In this document: positions 12,386 to 22,934 of the stretch, one piece after another
Layout of the letters: each line of letters starts with the position of its first letter
Numbering within the stretch: the stretch's first letter is position 1
Source: Solea solea
Taxonomy: Eukaryota; Chordata; Actinopteri; Pleuronectiformes; Soleidae
Assembly (NCBI RefSeq): GCF_958295425.1
Contig: NC_081138.1
Location: 6,188,302-6,252,301, forward strand
DNA: 64,000 nt
Direction of reading: 5' to 3'
Translations under genes and position numbers: made by a program
The notes under the pieces: generated by a model
What the model saw: only the letters and a program-made list of their open reading frames with translations
Database searches by the model: none
Told to the model about the DNA's origin: nothing

Positions 12386-12960
12386 TTAGGGTTCCCACGG
12401 GTCCTTGAAATCCTTGAAAGTTTGTGAATTTGAAAGAAAAAAAAAAAGTTTTCATGCGCCCAGCATTGCTTGATGTACGTAGACCAGGCCTACACAGAAC
12501 AAGCGTCGAGTCATATTTTACGAGCAGTGTTGTGGACACTGTCCACTGTCTCTCTGCAGAACAATGAGTGAGTAACCTCAAGCAAGAGAGAGCAGACTAC
12601 GTGATGCCTGGGAAATGGAAATTCCAAGATCTCTGGCTCACCAAAGAAAAGTGCAAAGGCTGACTTGCTCAAGACCCCAAGCACAATCACTTGTCCAGAT
12701 GCAGAGCGTGCTGCAGATCAATAAAAGTGGACGCCATGTGCAAAATGCACAATTTGCAAAAAAAATATCCATTGAATCATTCAAAAATATTGTATTTTAT
12801 TTGTTTGAAAATACCCTTATTTGTTGTTTGTAGTCCCTGATTTGTTCTTTGCACTATATGTCGTTTGTTTGCGATTCTGACTATGGGTGGGCGCCAATCA
12901 GCTGCCTACTGAGTTTTGGGGCGACAGCTCAATGGACCAGAAGTAGTCATGGGCTTGGAC
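12386..12960 (+). mobile_element. Degraded hAT-family transposon
   Basis: The segment opens with gggttcccacgggtccttga and aatccttgaaag, a phrase I associate with a widespread fish hAT-type repeat. About 215 bp later it carries the BED-finger-like coding remnant annotated separately. Downstream sequence has no open frame and the 3' end is not defined. The left boundary is approximate, and no matching right terminus or target duplication was found. Confidence 0.5.
12604..12760 (+). pseudogene. BED-type zinc-finger remnant of a hAT transposase
   Basis: Translated from the ATG at 12604, the segment starts MPGKWKFQDLWLTKEKCKG, hits an in-frame TGA at 12661-12663, and continues LAQDPKHNHLSRCRACCRSI before decaying. 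The KWKFQDLWL, DP and CRxC-x-(K/R)SI pattern matches the N-terminal DNA-binding BED finger found in some fish hAT transposases and BED-finger proteins. The distal His pair is not preserved and no catalytic domain follows. It is a fossil without function as a protein. Confidence 0.6.
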
Positions 12961-12964
12961 TCGC

Positions 12965-13250
12965 TGTCTGTCTGGAAATTGTTCCCCATGTATCTTACAT
13001 TTGTCAGATATATAAACGTTAGATACTTACATTTATTTTGTCAGATGTCGACGGGGGAAAACATGGATGATAAAAAAATGATAAAAGTTATCATTACACC
13101 CAAGAGGAAGCAAAGCCTCATTATGCACACACACGCAAGTCACACACCTTATCAACAGCACACTTTATACTTATCATGAACAGTAACTGTCATTATTTAG
13201 TAACTGTTGTTGAACTGTAACAGCTGATCCAACCATGGTGATTTATTTTT
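12965..13250. other. Unassigned sequence
   Basis: No gene or repeat recognised. A short acac-rich stretch lies at about 13126-13145. Confidence 0.4.
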
Positions 13251-13251
13251 T

Positions 13252-13325
13252 GACTGACACTGAAACTTTATTTATCCCCGAGGGGTAGTTCAAGGACACT
13301 GAGCGGCACATTGAGGGACACAACA
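13252..13325 (-). mobile_element. 3' tail of a minus-strand SINE or LINE
   Basis: On the minus strand the block reads ccttgaactacccctcgggg followed by ataaataaagtttc. This is the familiar fish retroposon tail type (aatttcccctcggggataaataaagt). A similar tail occurs at 44092-44140, also minus. Upstream body sequence is not recognisable, so the copy is probably 5'-truncated. Confidence 0.5.
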
Positions 13326-13980
13326 AGGACACCTATAATGCCTTCAATAATCTGTGTGTTGCATCCACTGTCCTGTCCCCGGTTCTAAATAGAAACACTA
13401 TGTCGAACACATATCAGTTTTGTTCTAATGGTCACCTATTTTTACCCGTTATACATCTCTTTATTTAACTTTTACACAATATATTCAATCAAGAAATAAT
13501 CAAAAGAAACATTGGCAAATCATCCTATTTTGTGTGATTGACAGCTGGTAGTTGCCACTTACCTTTTAACTATTAGGTTGTATGTGGATGCGTTGGTGCC
13601 ACATAAATCAACTTAATTGAAGAACAAAAATGTTGATTTTGATGTTGTGGGGACTTTAAAAGCATGTCTGTCTGGTCTCTAAGACGACATCAGTTCCAAA
13701 AACAGCAAATATCTGCTCTTCTCTCACTCCTCAACCTAAAACTGGCCATCAGAGGCCTCTGTGACAAGCACTCACCTTGAGTGCTGAATCACACTTCCCC
13801 GGGGCTGGCTGACTCCGCCTGATGAATTTTCTCGGGGAAAGAAAGGAGGGGTTATCTCGGAGGTCACCCTAATGTGAGCGACATTCATCAAACCTCGCTC
13901 CAGAGGAAGTGCCTGAAATTGGAAAAGGGGAGAAAAAAAAAAGGTAGTGATTCTTGGAGGGTTCGCAGGCAAGCAGTGCA
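13326..13980. other. Unassigned sequence
   Basis: No gene or element recognised with confidence. A 17-base partial likeness to family A at about 13806-13823 (ggctgactccgcctgatg) is not supported by flanking similarity. Confidence 0.4.
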
Positions 13981-13982
13981 TA

Positions 13983-14002
13983 GGGGAGGGGAGGGGGGGG
14001 GG
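13983..14002 (+). repeat. G-rich run matching a G-quadruplex motif
   Basis: The pattern is G4-A-G4-A-G10, which satisfies the usual four runs of at least three G separated by one to seven bases. It lies in otherwise A/T-rich DNA, next to an A-run at 13932-13941. No nearby gene gives it a regulatory context. Confidence 0.8.
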
Positions 14003-14375
14003 AGCCAAACAAAACAAACAGCTCAGATGCATGAGTCAGATGATAGCTAACGGTTTGTAGATATGGCAAGTAGGCCGTGCGTGTTTACATGCTGGAGACC
14101 ACAGTCAGCTCATTCATCACAGATACCTTAATATTTCCCTGCAGCAGCCTTTTCCCCTCTCAATTTGGTCGCAGTGCGACTGCACCGACAAACATACACA
14201 CTGAACCGAACCCAGAGAAGTGAATGAGTGTGTTCATTCAGAATTATGCATTTTTTTATGGCCAGGCCGAGGGGAAAACCTGATTACAACAAGAGTTTAA
14301 TATTACAATATATCGCTTTTCTAGTCTTCTATGTACAGTGCATTTTCTCTCTTGCCTCTCTTCCCTCATTTCTTG

Positions 14376-14448
14376 CCCAAGGACTCAAACCTATAACCTT
14401 TGAGTTGAAAGATGACTCTTTACCACTGAGCTATCAGAGTAGAGACTC
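14376..14448 (-). mobile_element. tRNA-like SINE head or tRNA pseudogene
   Basis: On the minus strand there is an excellent A box (TAGCTCAGTGGTA, 14421-14433) and B box (GGTTTGAGTCC, 14381-14391) with roughly tRNA spacing. The D stem GCTC/GAGT can pair, but the acceptor stem does not and the anticodon loop lacks the expected T at position 33. It is therefore better read as a tRNA-derived SINE head or tRNA pseudogene than as a functional tRNA. Confidence 0.55.
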
Positions 14449-14449
14449 C

Positions 14450-15255
14450 CTCTTCCCAACTCCCAAGAAACCACCAGCAACAAGCAAACAAATCATTTTA
14501 AAGGTGGATTAAAATCAAGTTCAAAATGTCTACTGATGATCAGGCCTCCTATACCAGAACCTCCTGTGCAGGACCAATCAGCTCCCGGGATCCACTGACA
14601 CTCTCACACACGTCATTCACTCCAACTCAAGTGCAGACACTGACGCACAAGGAAAAAGGGTTGTAACGATATGTACAGTACGTATGTGTCATAAGAAGGC
14701 GTTCCTTTTTGTCGTCACTGAGCTTGTTAAGCATCTTCACCTTCGGGCATCAAATCAATCCATCTTTTTTTTAGCATTTCATATGCAATTATGTATTGAT
14801 GTTAACAGGAAGATGGGAATACATTTAAAAAAAAAACAACATAACAAACAAAACATCACATCAACATAAAGATATATAGCAACACATTTGCGTTTCGGTA
14901 CAATGACTTGATTTAATTGTGTACGATCAGCTGTTTGTATGAATTTTGACCTCATTAATTAGCCTTTCATACGTCTATGTCTTTGAGTTGTGACGGTAAC
15001 TCCTTTAAGAAAAATAAAATATGTATTCTATTGTTCACCTCTAGCAAAGTGGATGAATGAATAACACATGTATAGCACAGCAGTAGTTTATGTTTTGACG
15101 TAAATCAGCAGCAGCAGCACCACAGTGTTAGTGTGTTAGTGTGTTACCATTACAGAAGATATTGTATTTTATTCCTGGCCACAGCTTCGCAATGGTTTTA
15201 TTTCTCTTCTGTTTTCTTTTGTTGTATTTTGCTTTGCCAGAAACAGGGGGGGCCT
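14450..15255. other. Unassigned sequence
   Basis: No gene recognised. A-run at about 14827-14838 and a short CAG repeat at about 15104-15118. The phrase agtgtgttagtgtgttac near 15130 is a short tandem repeat. Confidence 0.4.
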
Positions 15256-15257
15256 TG

Positions 15258-15395
15258 AGACTCCACATCGCCCATAGGTACGAATATGAGTGTGAATGAT
15301 TGTTAATCTGTGACCTCTGTGATGGACGATGTGTTCAGGGTTTTCCATGGCCTCCACCCATGTTATACCAGATAGGCTGCACGACCCTGTGACCT
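15258..15395 (+). mobile_element. Body and tail fragment of a tRNA-derived fish SINE
   Basis: Motifs follow the usual order of this SINE's 3' half: cccataggtacgaatatgag, tgtgaatgattgtt, ctctgtgatggacgatg, ttcagggttttccatggcct, a gctgggataggct-like phrase (degraded) and acgaccctg. The tRNA-like head is absent and the match is diverged, so it is an old 5'-truncated copy. Confidence 0.55.
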
Positions 15396-15399
15396 GAGA

Positions 15400-18305
15400 G
15401 GAGGGAAAAAAAATCTAAGATAAAATGATTTTACAACATACGCTGTTTATTTCTCCCATTTGCTTTGTGTGCACTCAGTCCTGTGGGCGCTTGCTAATAT
15501 GTGCACCTGTGTATTCAGCTGGTATTTGAGCTTCTTCTCTCACATGGGTATCACTTAGACATGAGACTTTGTTGCCGTTCTCAAGATACCCTGCAGTTGT
15601 CAGCCAATTAACTGATATCCCTACAAGCCTCATTAGTACTAAATTATTGCACATCAGTGTGGTTCTTGTGATCCCACAGAATATAAACCCCCGACAGACG
15701 AAGATAAACTTGTCAAGTATGCCAGAGAAATTTAATTTTAACACCCAAATCAATTTTTTTTTTGGTTTTGGATACTTTCACAACAAATTCCCTACACTCA
15801 TGCTCAATAAAACAAAAACAAAAAATACAAATAGGCACGGTTTTACTGAAACTCCCCCTTTTTCAATACTTGCTGTGTTATGCATATTCATACAGAACCT
15901 TATAGCCATACAGATTGTAAAAAAAGTTTTTTTTGAACCAGTTCATCACATAGAATGCAATGTTTATATCAAGGCTCAGTGGATTTAATCAGAATTAAAT
16001 GAATGAGTGGCTGTCTGCCTCTGTGTTTTATGGACACATTATCGAATTAACAACTAGAGAACAGTCTATAAAAGTGTAGTCGGTGCATGTCGGATGTGCC
16101 ATTTAGCAGTATTAGTTTAATGCGTCCTTGCTGCAGTATTATGAATAAGATTCTTTATTAATCTTTTTTTTAAAATAGGTTCCAAAATGTGTGAATATTG
16201 TACCAACATTGTTCAATGCTTTACATAAATGTGTCCTTCATTTTGACTCAATCAGATGTTCATTGCCCAGAAACTGCCACTTCTGTTAAACCATAAAACC
16301 ATATAAATATGACTTTAATATAGGGCTTTTTTGCATCCTTTCGATATAACAAACACTGCATAGTGTGTGTTGCGCAGACACTATTTCCATGTTTCCACGT
16401 TCCTTGTTTGTTGATAAATTTTTCGTCGCTCTGCATATGTCATTGGTCTGATTGGTTATATGTCTACCCAATTGCGTACAGAGGGATTTTCATTCGCGTC
16501 CTTTGTTCACACCTCTTCAAAGTGGGAGGTGAATACAACCTTTCCAGACTCATACTCCATCTCAAATGAGATTGAGTTGCAATCTGGCCTAAGCCAGGCT
16601 CCAGGCATTATGCTCTATGGGCTTTAAAAATGTAATGATTTGACGTTCATGGATGGTAGGAGGATACAGAACGGTTACAAATAGCTGCCAGCTAAACCGG
16701 AAACGGCCTAAGCTAAAAGGGTGCATATCGCCACCTAGAGTTGCGGAGGCAAGGCCACTTCTTTCAATTTCATTGATTCCCCTGCCAGTGACTGTTACTG
16801 TTGAACAGTGTACTCCAGTTACAACCATATGTTGACTTAACATTAATTGTACAAGGAAATGTACCAACTTATTAAATACACATTTGTCCCTATTAATCTT
16901 TATTTTTTTGACAAAATGTTGAGATACTCCTATTGATTGAGATAATGCAGATTTAAAGCAAGTCAATGTTCCTGTCGTGTCCTCTGAATGTCTGTTTGGA
17001 CAGCTACAGATAAAGAAACAAATGTAGACAGAACCAGGGTACGATTAAAACCCATATTCAGCTGTGGCTTATAAGAGCAGCCCTGTTGGCAAAACATCCT
17101 TCTCTCATGTTTTTCCAAAGACGGTTCCTCAGGGGCTAAATGTGGGAAGTAGGTCATCCCTTTTTGGAGCGGCCATTTTCTGTTGGTACAACATTAATAT
17201 TTGATGTACATAAAGTCCCATATGGATAGAGAAAAATATCAACTACAGGGAGGGGGTTTGTAAAGACTATGTAAACACAGGAAAAAACAGGAGACCTCAG
17301 CAGTTTGACATTGCAACTACTAAACACATACTGCGTATGTTTTTTACTGCATAGATACACCATAGTGCACTGCATTAAAGATGGATGCTCAATGGAAACG
17401 ATAAAAAATACTTTCAACGTTGCATTTTGATTAAATTCAGCACGAGGAACTTCTTATTTACATTTCATGAAAAATGATTTGAGACAGGGAAAAAAAGCGG
17501 TTGTCAAATAAATTCTTTCATGTGGGTCAAAGTTAGAATTTGGAAGCAAAAGCATACAAGGCTCCTCTGCTATACAGTAGGGACATTTGAGAGCCATGAA
17601 TAAAAAAAAATACTGTTGGCAAAGGATTGTAAAATCAGGACTTCATTTAGAAAAGAATTTATCAATATCTGACATCTCATGTTCCTTGGCCCTCACATTC
17701 TTATTTTTAGACCTGAATGGAATCTCCATCAGTCTGGCTCTAAGATGGATGCAAATTAGACATAAGCAAACTTTCTTTTCTCAAACAAGAAATAAATGAT
17801 CACATACTCCTCATTATTTCCCAAAATACATTTTGGGTGCTTTGACTAAAATGTATCTTCTCAGATTCAGGACAGTGCAAATCCAGTGAAAGTGCACCTG
17901 TGTTTTGTTCATAGATCGTACATAAAACAAAAATAATGGACGTAGTCTTCTTGTTTCCTCTCTGAAGCTGACCTGGAAGTAACACGATACTGAATAGCAA
18001 CCGGGGAGCAACTATGGTGATTCTTAAAAGAACTCGGTTTGAATGAAAGATAGGAAATTGAGTTTGTTCCCACTCAATTTACAATGTTAGGAAACATTTT
18101 CCTGAGGATTTAATGGTCTCAGTCAGGTTTGTTTCTTTCCTATTCCAGTTAAAGGAACCTAAATGATAAAATATGGCACATATGAGTGGACACCAGCGTG
18201 AGTGACAGCTGGTATCGTCCAATTGGTGCCTGGCAGCAGATCAAAATAGCGTAGGGTAAATTACTAATCTCGAGAGTTTAGATTCTTACAGGTGATGTCA
18301 CGACT
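15400..18305. other. Unassigned sequence, 2.9 kb
   Basis: No gene or confidently named element. A 139-codon open frame at 15569-15988 and overlapping frames near 16600-16970 have no recognisable domain and are rejected as coding. The 16570-16820 part is somewhat G+C-richer and could be a decayed DNA element, but I find no paired termini. Confidence 0.4.
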
Positions 18306-18309
18306 GGCT

Positions 18310-18455
18310 GACACTTCTTCCTCTTTCAGCTTCTCTCTCTTAGGGGTCACCACAGCAAGGCACCTGTCCGCATATTTGATTTGGCAGAGGTGTTACGCCT
18401 GATTGCTTGTGACTGGCACAAAGAGTACACTGGAGATGGTCCTCCGAGAAAGGAC
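18310..18455 (-). mobile_element. RTE-like LINE 3'-end remnant
   Basis: The plus strand shows tttcagcttctctctcttag, gggtcaccacagcaa, gcatatttgatttggcagag and gacuggcacaaagagt-like words (DNA: gactggcacaaagagt). These are the reverse complement of a common fish LINE tail that also occurs near 640 and 34170. All three copies share this orientation. Confidence 0.55.
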
Positions 18456-18949
18456 AGCCGAGAAATATGAATAGAACCTGGTTTTGATCGACACAACTAT
18501 ATTAACAAAGTTAAGATGTTATGTTTGTACATTGTGATTGTGGGCGGAATTGACAAAGACAACCCTTAGTTTTGATGTTCTTATTTGTGCGACAGACAAG
18601 AGTATGCCAATTGCCTCCATGACAATGCCATTTTGAGAAATGAAGGAGCTTCATGTACCTTCTGATTAGTCTGTTATTGAAATGTGTTTTTCTATTTGTT
18701 TTTTTCCGATTGATACCAATAATGTAGTTCATGATATCGGATGGAATGGTCTATCAAACAGGAAGGAGACTCTTGCACACTTTTTGAACTTGCAAGAATA
18801 CTTTTGGAACACTTTGGCGACAAACATTCATAAGGCAAAGGTGATGAAGGTCTCGTAAAAAGATGTTCTATGATCACTTTTTTTCTCTTCATGTCTCTTG
18901 ATGCAATATGTGGATGTAAGTTTTATTTAAATGTTCATAGTTTTAATCT

Positions 18950-19205
18950 TTACTCCCATGGCCAAGCGGAAAGGGAGCTTGGTTTGTGACTGGACGGTTG
19001 TCGGTTCAAGTCCCCAGCAGGTCAAGGGCTGCATGGGGTAATTGTTGAACACTCTAAATTGATCCCAGTGATTTTCATCAGGAAAAGCCAAAAAAAATAA
19101 AGAATCTCAAAGTCCTGCAGTGTCTAAATGAGATACACTGTATGCAACACTGAAGCCAGAATTCCCTTAAGTGGACAATAAAGTAGGTCATATTGTATTG
19201 CATTG
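18950..19205 (+). mobile_element. Near full-length tRNA-derived SINE
   Basis: A tRNA-like head carries an A box TGGCCAAGCGG (18959-18969) and a B box GGTTCAAGTCC (19003-19013), correctly spaced for RNA polymerase III. A body of about 140 bp follows and then a retroposon tail of the type gaattcccttaagtggacaa with taaagtag (19162-19190). Head, body and tail are all present, making this one of the most complete SINEs in the window. No clear target duplication was seen. Confidence 0.65.
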
Positions 19206-19209
19206 CAAC

Positions 19210-20490
19210 TCACAGGGAGCTAAGTTCATTAGGACCCTGAACTCAGGTACTTTTCCTCAGAGCCTGTGTTGAGTTGTGCCATTATAAACGGCCCCTGCTG
19301 TGAAAAACACCTTTAAATTTGTGGTGTTTTGGTGCGATGCAGTGTTTTGGTCACATGATTTTATAATTCCTTGTGCCAACAATTAAAAAGTAATTGTCTC
19401 TGCGTTGTAGCAGCTATGAGAATGAGATGAGGAAATCCAGATACAGATAGTTACCATACAGTCATTGAGGTTTTATTTTTGCCATTGCATTACAGCAAGT
19501 TAGTGGAATGTCATTAAGTAAGACTGACCTGGAAAACTCAGTTGAACTTTTGTATTTGTTTGTGATTTTTATGCTTATGAGTTGAATTTAATGGTCTGTT
19601 TTGAGGAGCTGTTTTACAGTTTGCTGAATAAAGCATGTGACATAAAGAGCAAAAAAAAAGTGATAATAGCACTAATAAGAGAGGAGGTTCTGAATAAATG
19701 GTAGAATTTTAATATGCATTTTCAGATGGAATACATTGTGAGATTATAGGCACCACATTGCTGAGTAAACTTTGGAATGAGATAAAACTTGGTAAGAACT
19801 TAAAGACAGATAAAGCTCATGCAAGGGAAGCGCTTGCTGTGTTATCTCCGTGTTTGTGTCAGTTTCTTTTTTCCCCCTACAAAATAAACAACAAAGACAA
19901 TGGATCAGTGTGGCACTTAAGCAGCTGTACCCTGCAGGGATGTGCTCAACACCATGGGCCAGATGGTCCAATGTTGCGTAATGGAAGTTTGAGTGAAAGT
20001 GGAAGTTTGAGTTACGTATAATTTGAACCTTGGGGGGGGAACATCACATTGTCATGAAACAAATGGATAATAATGCACGTTTTACCAAGACCCATTCAGA
20101 AGTACAGTCGCTACCCGGGCTGTCATTTGTCATCCAACTGATTGATATCCAATTGATTTTGGACATAGGGAACCTTAAAAGCCCTTTTGGATTGAAAATA
20201 TACAGACTAGAAGCGCATGTGACTGTCTGATGCAATTACTGCATTGTCCAGCAGAGGGCAAACCAAGGTCATCCCAAGCAGATGATCACAACCCCTGACA
20301 AACAGCATGTGGATGAGTTTCTGTTTCCATCCCATTGATGGCAAAATAACAAACTCATCTTAGCTGTTAGCTTCACCCGAGTGAGATGGTGGAGGAGGCA
20401 TCACATACGAGCAAGAGCAAGCGATTGTTCAACCTCGTGTAAATAACATTAGGTGTAATAACAAATAAGGTCAGATACTATGCTAACCTC
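19210..20490. other. Unassigned sequence
   Basis: No gene or named element. Short overlapping frames at 19744-20021 on both strands are not domain-like. A near-tandem phrase gaaagtggaagtttgag occurs at about 19984-20011. Confidence 0.4.
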
Positions 20491-20491
20491 A

Positions 20492-21238
20492 TATAGACCC
20501 TTTCATTGTTTACAAACATTCAAAGCCTAGCAAGAATGTGCACGCAGTTTGGGGTCAGAAAACGTCACAACAGGTAAGCAAATAGCATGTATGTGCATGG
20601 TGCTCCACCGAATAATTCTGAATATGTTCTTTTGTTTCCGATTAAGGACCGCAAACAATACCTAAATAAATTAGTAGCCTACTAGCCCACGGCAATAGTC
20701 CCAGCTTCCATAAAAGATTGCTTAGATGAGCAAGTGGCCAGTTATCCATTGGCCAGCTATTCACTTTTATCTTATAGATAAACCTAGCCCGAACAAGGAA
20801 TGTTTTTAGCACACCATGTTTACTTGTCAACATGCTAGCTGGCTGGCAGCTAACTACAAGCTAGGTACGTCCAAGACCACAACATAACTTTAGGCAGCAT
20901 AGGTTTAATATACTGTACATATGTACATTGACACACATTTCTGTGAAATCCAGGCTTTTCATCGTAATCTAACAGAAAGAGCTGACAAATGATGACTTAC
21001 ATGAAATGAAGTGAGCACTACAAACACAGTAGCATCACCCGAGTCTTCTCTTATTAATGCTTGGAGCCACAGACAATGTCAATTTATTTTGTAGGGATTC
21101 TGACGAACTTGACACCATTGTTGGTTCTATTTTCACAGCCAACTACGCTACAAGTAGGCATCTTATGTGGACTGTTGATGACAAGTTAATAGTACGAGTG
21201 TGTTTTCTGACCCCAAACTGTTCTCGAAAGGGTCTATA
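20492..21238. mobile_element. 747-bp non-autonomous DNA transposon with two-part inverted repeats
   Basis: The ends are a perfect 13-bp inverted pair, tatagaccctttc (20492-20504) and gaaagggtctata (21226-21238). Inside them lies a second perfect inverted pair of 19 bp, cagtttggggtcagaaaac (20545-20563) and its complement (21202-21220). The spacer between arms is 40 bp on the left and 5 bp on the right, so one side has gained or lost about 35 bp. A TA target duplication, counted as the outermost TA of each arm, is possible. The interior has only short frames. This is a MITE or deletion derivative whose family I do not recognise. Confidence 0.8.
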
Positions 21239-21239
21239 G

Positions 21240-22420
21240 TGAGTTGTCTTTAAACTTAACCCTGCTATGCTCCAGCACAGTGTAAAGCAGCTTTGAGTGG
21301 TCATCAAGACTTGAAAAGAAATAAATAAAAATACAGGGGATGTGTATATGTACAGTATATCTGACCATGCATAATTACATTTGTGAACTTGAATGGTGTT
21401 CACCTCTTCAAACTACAGTTTTTATCCTGTATTTTCAAAGAAACAGCATGTCAGGTAACATTCGTGCAAACTTGTGCACTACATGTGCAGAAAATGGCGG
21501 CGTGCAATGCACTGTGCAAGTTGCATCAAACCAACCTCCACAAAGACACTGAACTCCCCACAATCAGTGACTCCGATTGCGAGCTACAGCTTCTGCAAAG
21601 CGGGCGTACACTTAACACGTCGCCCTCTGCTCACCTGCTGTGCTGACACACTCGGAAACATCGCGCTGAATATTCACTGAGTGCTCAGCCTGCCTCCACA
21701 ACCTCCCACTGGCAGGAAGCCTAATGGGACATTTCAAGAAATACGTTTGACAAAAAAAAAAAAAGGATCTTTGCTTGTTTGATGTTATTTATGACATGGC
21801 TGAGCTAAGTTGTGTACATGCAATATGTTGGTTCAACCCTCTATCATCACCTTTGTGACACGTTCCAGCAAAACACAAATTGTTAGTGCAGGTCTTTATT
21901 AGGTTACACTGAGATGTGCAGTTCCCAAGACTTATTAGGTCGAGCCCCTGCAGCTCCCAATTAAACTGATCCTATGATATTACATGGCTCATCATACCGC
22001 CTTCATCATCTTTGAAAAGAGACATAACTGTCAAGCTGTTCAAAGGAGAAAGTCTGATGCTTTGAGTGCCATAAATAAAATGCTACTGATTTTCACTCCA
22101 GTGCTGTGATAACGTTTGATATATGTACACCATTCCAGGGAAATAGTGCTACATCAAACCTACGAATAAAAACCCTACGTATTTTAGAATGTCAGTTGAA
22201 CAGACATTTTAGAAGCATAATCCGCTTTTCCTTCAATCTGCTGCAAAGTGTTTTCCACAAGATGAAACAAAGAAAATGTTAGAGTTTAAAACATACACAG
22301 CTGTTCAACAGCAGCAGCAGCAGCTGGCTATTCTGCACTTAGACTGGCATTTGTAATATGTCAAATTACTCATTAAAAATTGGATTCATAGTTAATGTTA
22401 AAATTGCATAAGTGATTAAA
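21240..22420. other. Unassigned sequence
   Basis: No gene recognised. The 21440-21720 part is less A/T-rich than its surroundings and gives overlapping frames of 68-87 codons, but none has a domain pattern. A (CAG)5 run lies at about 22308-22323 and an A-run at 21752-21763. Confidence 0.4.
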
Positions 22421-22610
22421 GGTCCAATGTGTAACATTTATTGGCAGAAATTAAATATACGACCCATAAGTATGTTTGTGCAAGTGTATAATCACTTCAA
22501 ATTCAATTCATATAGTTTGCATAGCCTCGTAAGGTACTGTAATGTACTGTAATGTACTTTTGGGACTGGATATACTTTAATAAAGTCCTCTGCCGTGCGC
22601 CACAATGTTT
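22421..22610 (+). mobile_element. Interspersed repeat fragment, 'ggtccaatgtgtaaca' end
   Basis: Starts with aaaggtccaatgtgtaacat and attggcagaaattaaat, then ataagtatgttt and later gtcctctgccgtgcgccaca. This follows one terminus of a very common percomorph repeat. Another piece of the same family, from its other end, lies at 22803-22930, and a short first-end piece is at 61484. The class (probably a DNA element) is from memory. Confidence 0.55.
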
Positions 22611-22740
22611 CCATTATCTACCGCTTTATCCTCCACATGAGGGTTGAAGGGGGGCGCTAGTGCTAATCCCAGCTGACATAAGGCGAAAGGTGCGGTACAC
22701 ACAGGACAAGTCGCCAGTCCATCACAGGAAACACAACACA
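22611..22740 (-). mobile_element. Minus-strand SINE tail fragment
   Basis: ctaccgctttatcctccaca, tgagggttgaa, cagctgacataaggcga and gtcgccagtccatcacagg are the reverse complement of the 3' half of the tRNA-derived SINE found at 42640 and 61640. It sits between two pieces of the 'ggtccagtgtgta' repeat, suggesting it inserted into or beside that element. Confidence 0.6.
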
Positions 22741-22802
22741 AACCTATCTATGTTAATGTAATATATGTAACCTTTACATCTACATAACTATTATACTTGA
22801 AC

Positions 22803-22930
22803 ATTAAAGGTCCAGTGTGTACGATTCAGTGAAATCTGTTGGTGAAGTTGCATGTTGCAGCTGAATATCTCTATTCCAAGTATAAAGGAGAACCTTCAGT
22901 TAAAATTCAATTCAAAAGATTGTCCATTAA
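22803..22930 (-). mobile_element. Interspersed repeat fragment, opposite end
   Basis: Begins taaaggtccagtgtgtacga and continues ttggtgaagttgcatgttgc and agctgaatatctct. This is the other terminus of the family at 22421, so this piece runs in the opposite orientation. The two pieces are therefore not one simply interrupted copy. Confidence 0.5.
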
Positions 22931-22934
22931 AAAT

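Noticed and set aside
13806..13823. Fifth copy of family A
   Set aside because: Only about 17 bases resemble the family (ggctgactccgcctgatg), with no supporting similarity on either side.
14376..14448. Functional tRNA gene
   Set aside because: A and B boxes are good, but the acceptor stem does not pair and the anticodon loop lacks the expected T at position 33. A SINE head or tRNA pseudogene fits better.
15569..15988. 139-codon plus-strand open frame
   Set aside because: No domain pattern that I recognise, rich in Lys/Asn/Phe as expected from A/T-rich DNA, with no splice or start context.
16589..16966. 125-codon minus-strand frame
   Set aside because: No recognisable family, and overlapping open frames occur on the other strand.
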